NCBI GenBank assembly: GCA_023424865.1
Contig: JAFADM010000501.1
Location: 1-7,706 of the forward strand
Length of the DNA stretch: 7,706 nucleotides
Source: Bacillota bacterium
GTDB taxonomy: Bacteria; Bacillota_A; Clostridia; DSM-8532
Direction: 5' to 3'
Below are positions 7,487 to 7,706 of the stretch, piece by piece. The notes under the pieces were generated by a model that saw only the letters and a list, made by a program, of their open reading frames with translations, had not been told where the DNA came from and did no database searches. The position numbers and the translations under genes are program-made. Numbering within the stretch: position 1 is the stretch's first letter; each line of letters starts with the position of its first letter.

Positions 7487-7541
7487 GGTTCCCGGGAGCC
7501 GTCCCAAATCTTTGGATTTGCAAGCGAGCGGGAGCCTTTTT
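7487..7541 (+). terminator. Long stem-loop with T run before the permease, possible partial terminator
   Basis: GGTTCCCG (7487-7494) can pair over 8 bp, with one G-U, with CGGGAGCC (7529-7536), which is followed by five T residues (7537-7541). The loop holds its own perfect 6-bp hairpin, CAAATC (7505-7510) with GATTTG (7515-7520). The segment CGGGAGCC occurs twice (7493-7500 and 7529-7536). The first copy lets the 5' arm fold locally instead (GGTTC with GAGCC around CCGG), excluding the terminator-like form. It may lower permease expression relative to the binding protein. Confidence 0.5.
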
Positions 7542-7603
7542 AACAAAATTCCGTCCCTTTTGGATATTCATATTAAAATAAGCTTTAGCCGGAGGACAGC
7601 AGG

Positions 7604-7706
7604 ATGGATATTATCAGGCGCAGAAAAGGAACCATAGTGATGCTGGTGTTTCCAGGTCTTCTAATCTTTTCCTTTGCCGTACTTTTTCCCATACTCAAAA
7701 GCTTTT
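7604..7706 (+). CDS. CUT1-type sugar ABC transporter permease, N-terminus only
   Basis: The window ends after 34 codons. The visible protein starts MDIIRRRKGTIVMLVFPGLL and continues into a hydrophobic segment ending near FPILKSF, which matches the cytoplasmic start and first membrane helix of MalF/UgpA/MsmF-type permeases. GGAGGA at 7591-7596 lies 7 nt before the ATG. It follows the binding-protein gene by 173 nt, in the usual binding-protein then first-permease order; a second permease is expected beyond the window. Confidence rests on the start motif, the signal-like helix and the gene order. Confidence 0.85.
   Translation, partial: MDIIRRRKGTIVMLVFPGLLIFSFAVLFPILKSF

Overview
The window looks like a chromosomal sugar-utilisation locus from a Gram-positive Firmicute, probably in the Clostridia/Lachnospiraceae or Bacilli range. 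The reasons are moderate GC by eye, strong AAGGAGG-type ribosome binding sites, a lipoprotein sugar-binding protein, a YesM/YesN-type two-component pair and a cytoplasmic family GH36 alpha-galactosidase. The species cannot be named from the sequence alone.

Layout. Three genes run leftward on the minus strand, in transcription order: a YesM-like membrane histidine kinase (5881-4028), a YesN-like response regulator with an AraC-type DNA-binding domain (4035-2419, overlapping the kinase by 8 nt), a 280-nt gap, and a complete GH36 alpha-galactosidase (2138-3). Two genes run rightward on the plus strand: an ABC-transporter sugar-binding lipoprotein (6069-7430) and the first 34 codons of a CUT1-type permease (from 7604), cut by the window edge. 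The 187-nt region between the divergent kinase and binding-protein genes holds candidate extended -10 promoters for both directions and a 9-bp direct repeat.

How it fits together (inference from family knowledge). The lipoprotein captures an oligosaccharide outside the cell, and the permease imports it using an ATPase not seen here. The cytoplasmic GH36 enzyme then releases terminal alpha-galactose, so melibiose/raffinose-type substrates are plausible. The kinase senses an external cue through its large extracytoplasmic region, and the regulator probably activates the transporter operon and perhaps the alpha-galactosidase. Possible extra control layers are a cre-like (CcpA-type) site inside the start of the alpha-galactosidase gene, a weak hairpin plus a -10-like element between regulator and alpha-galactosidase, and two stem-loops between the binding-protein and permease genes.

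No tRNA, rRNA, mobile element, CRISPR array or wholly new system was recognised. The points most worth a second look are regulatory: the divergent control region, the intragenic cre-like site, the stem-loops before the permease, and a recent-looking 18-bp tandem duplication near the 3' end of the alpha-galactosidase gene.
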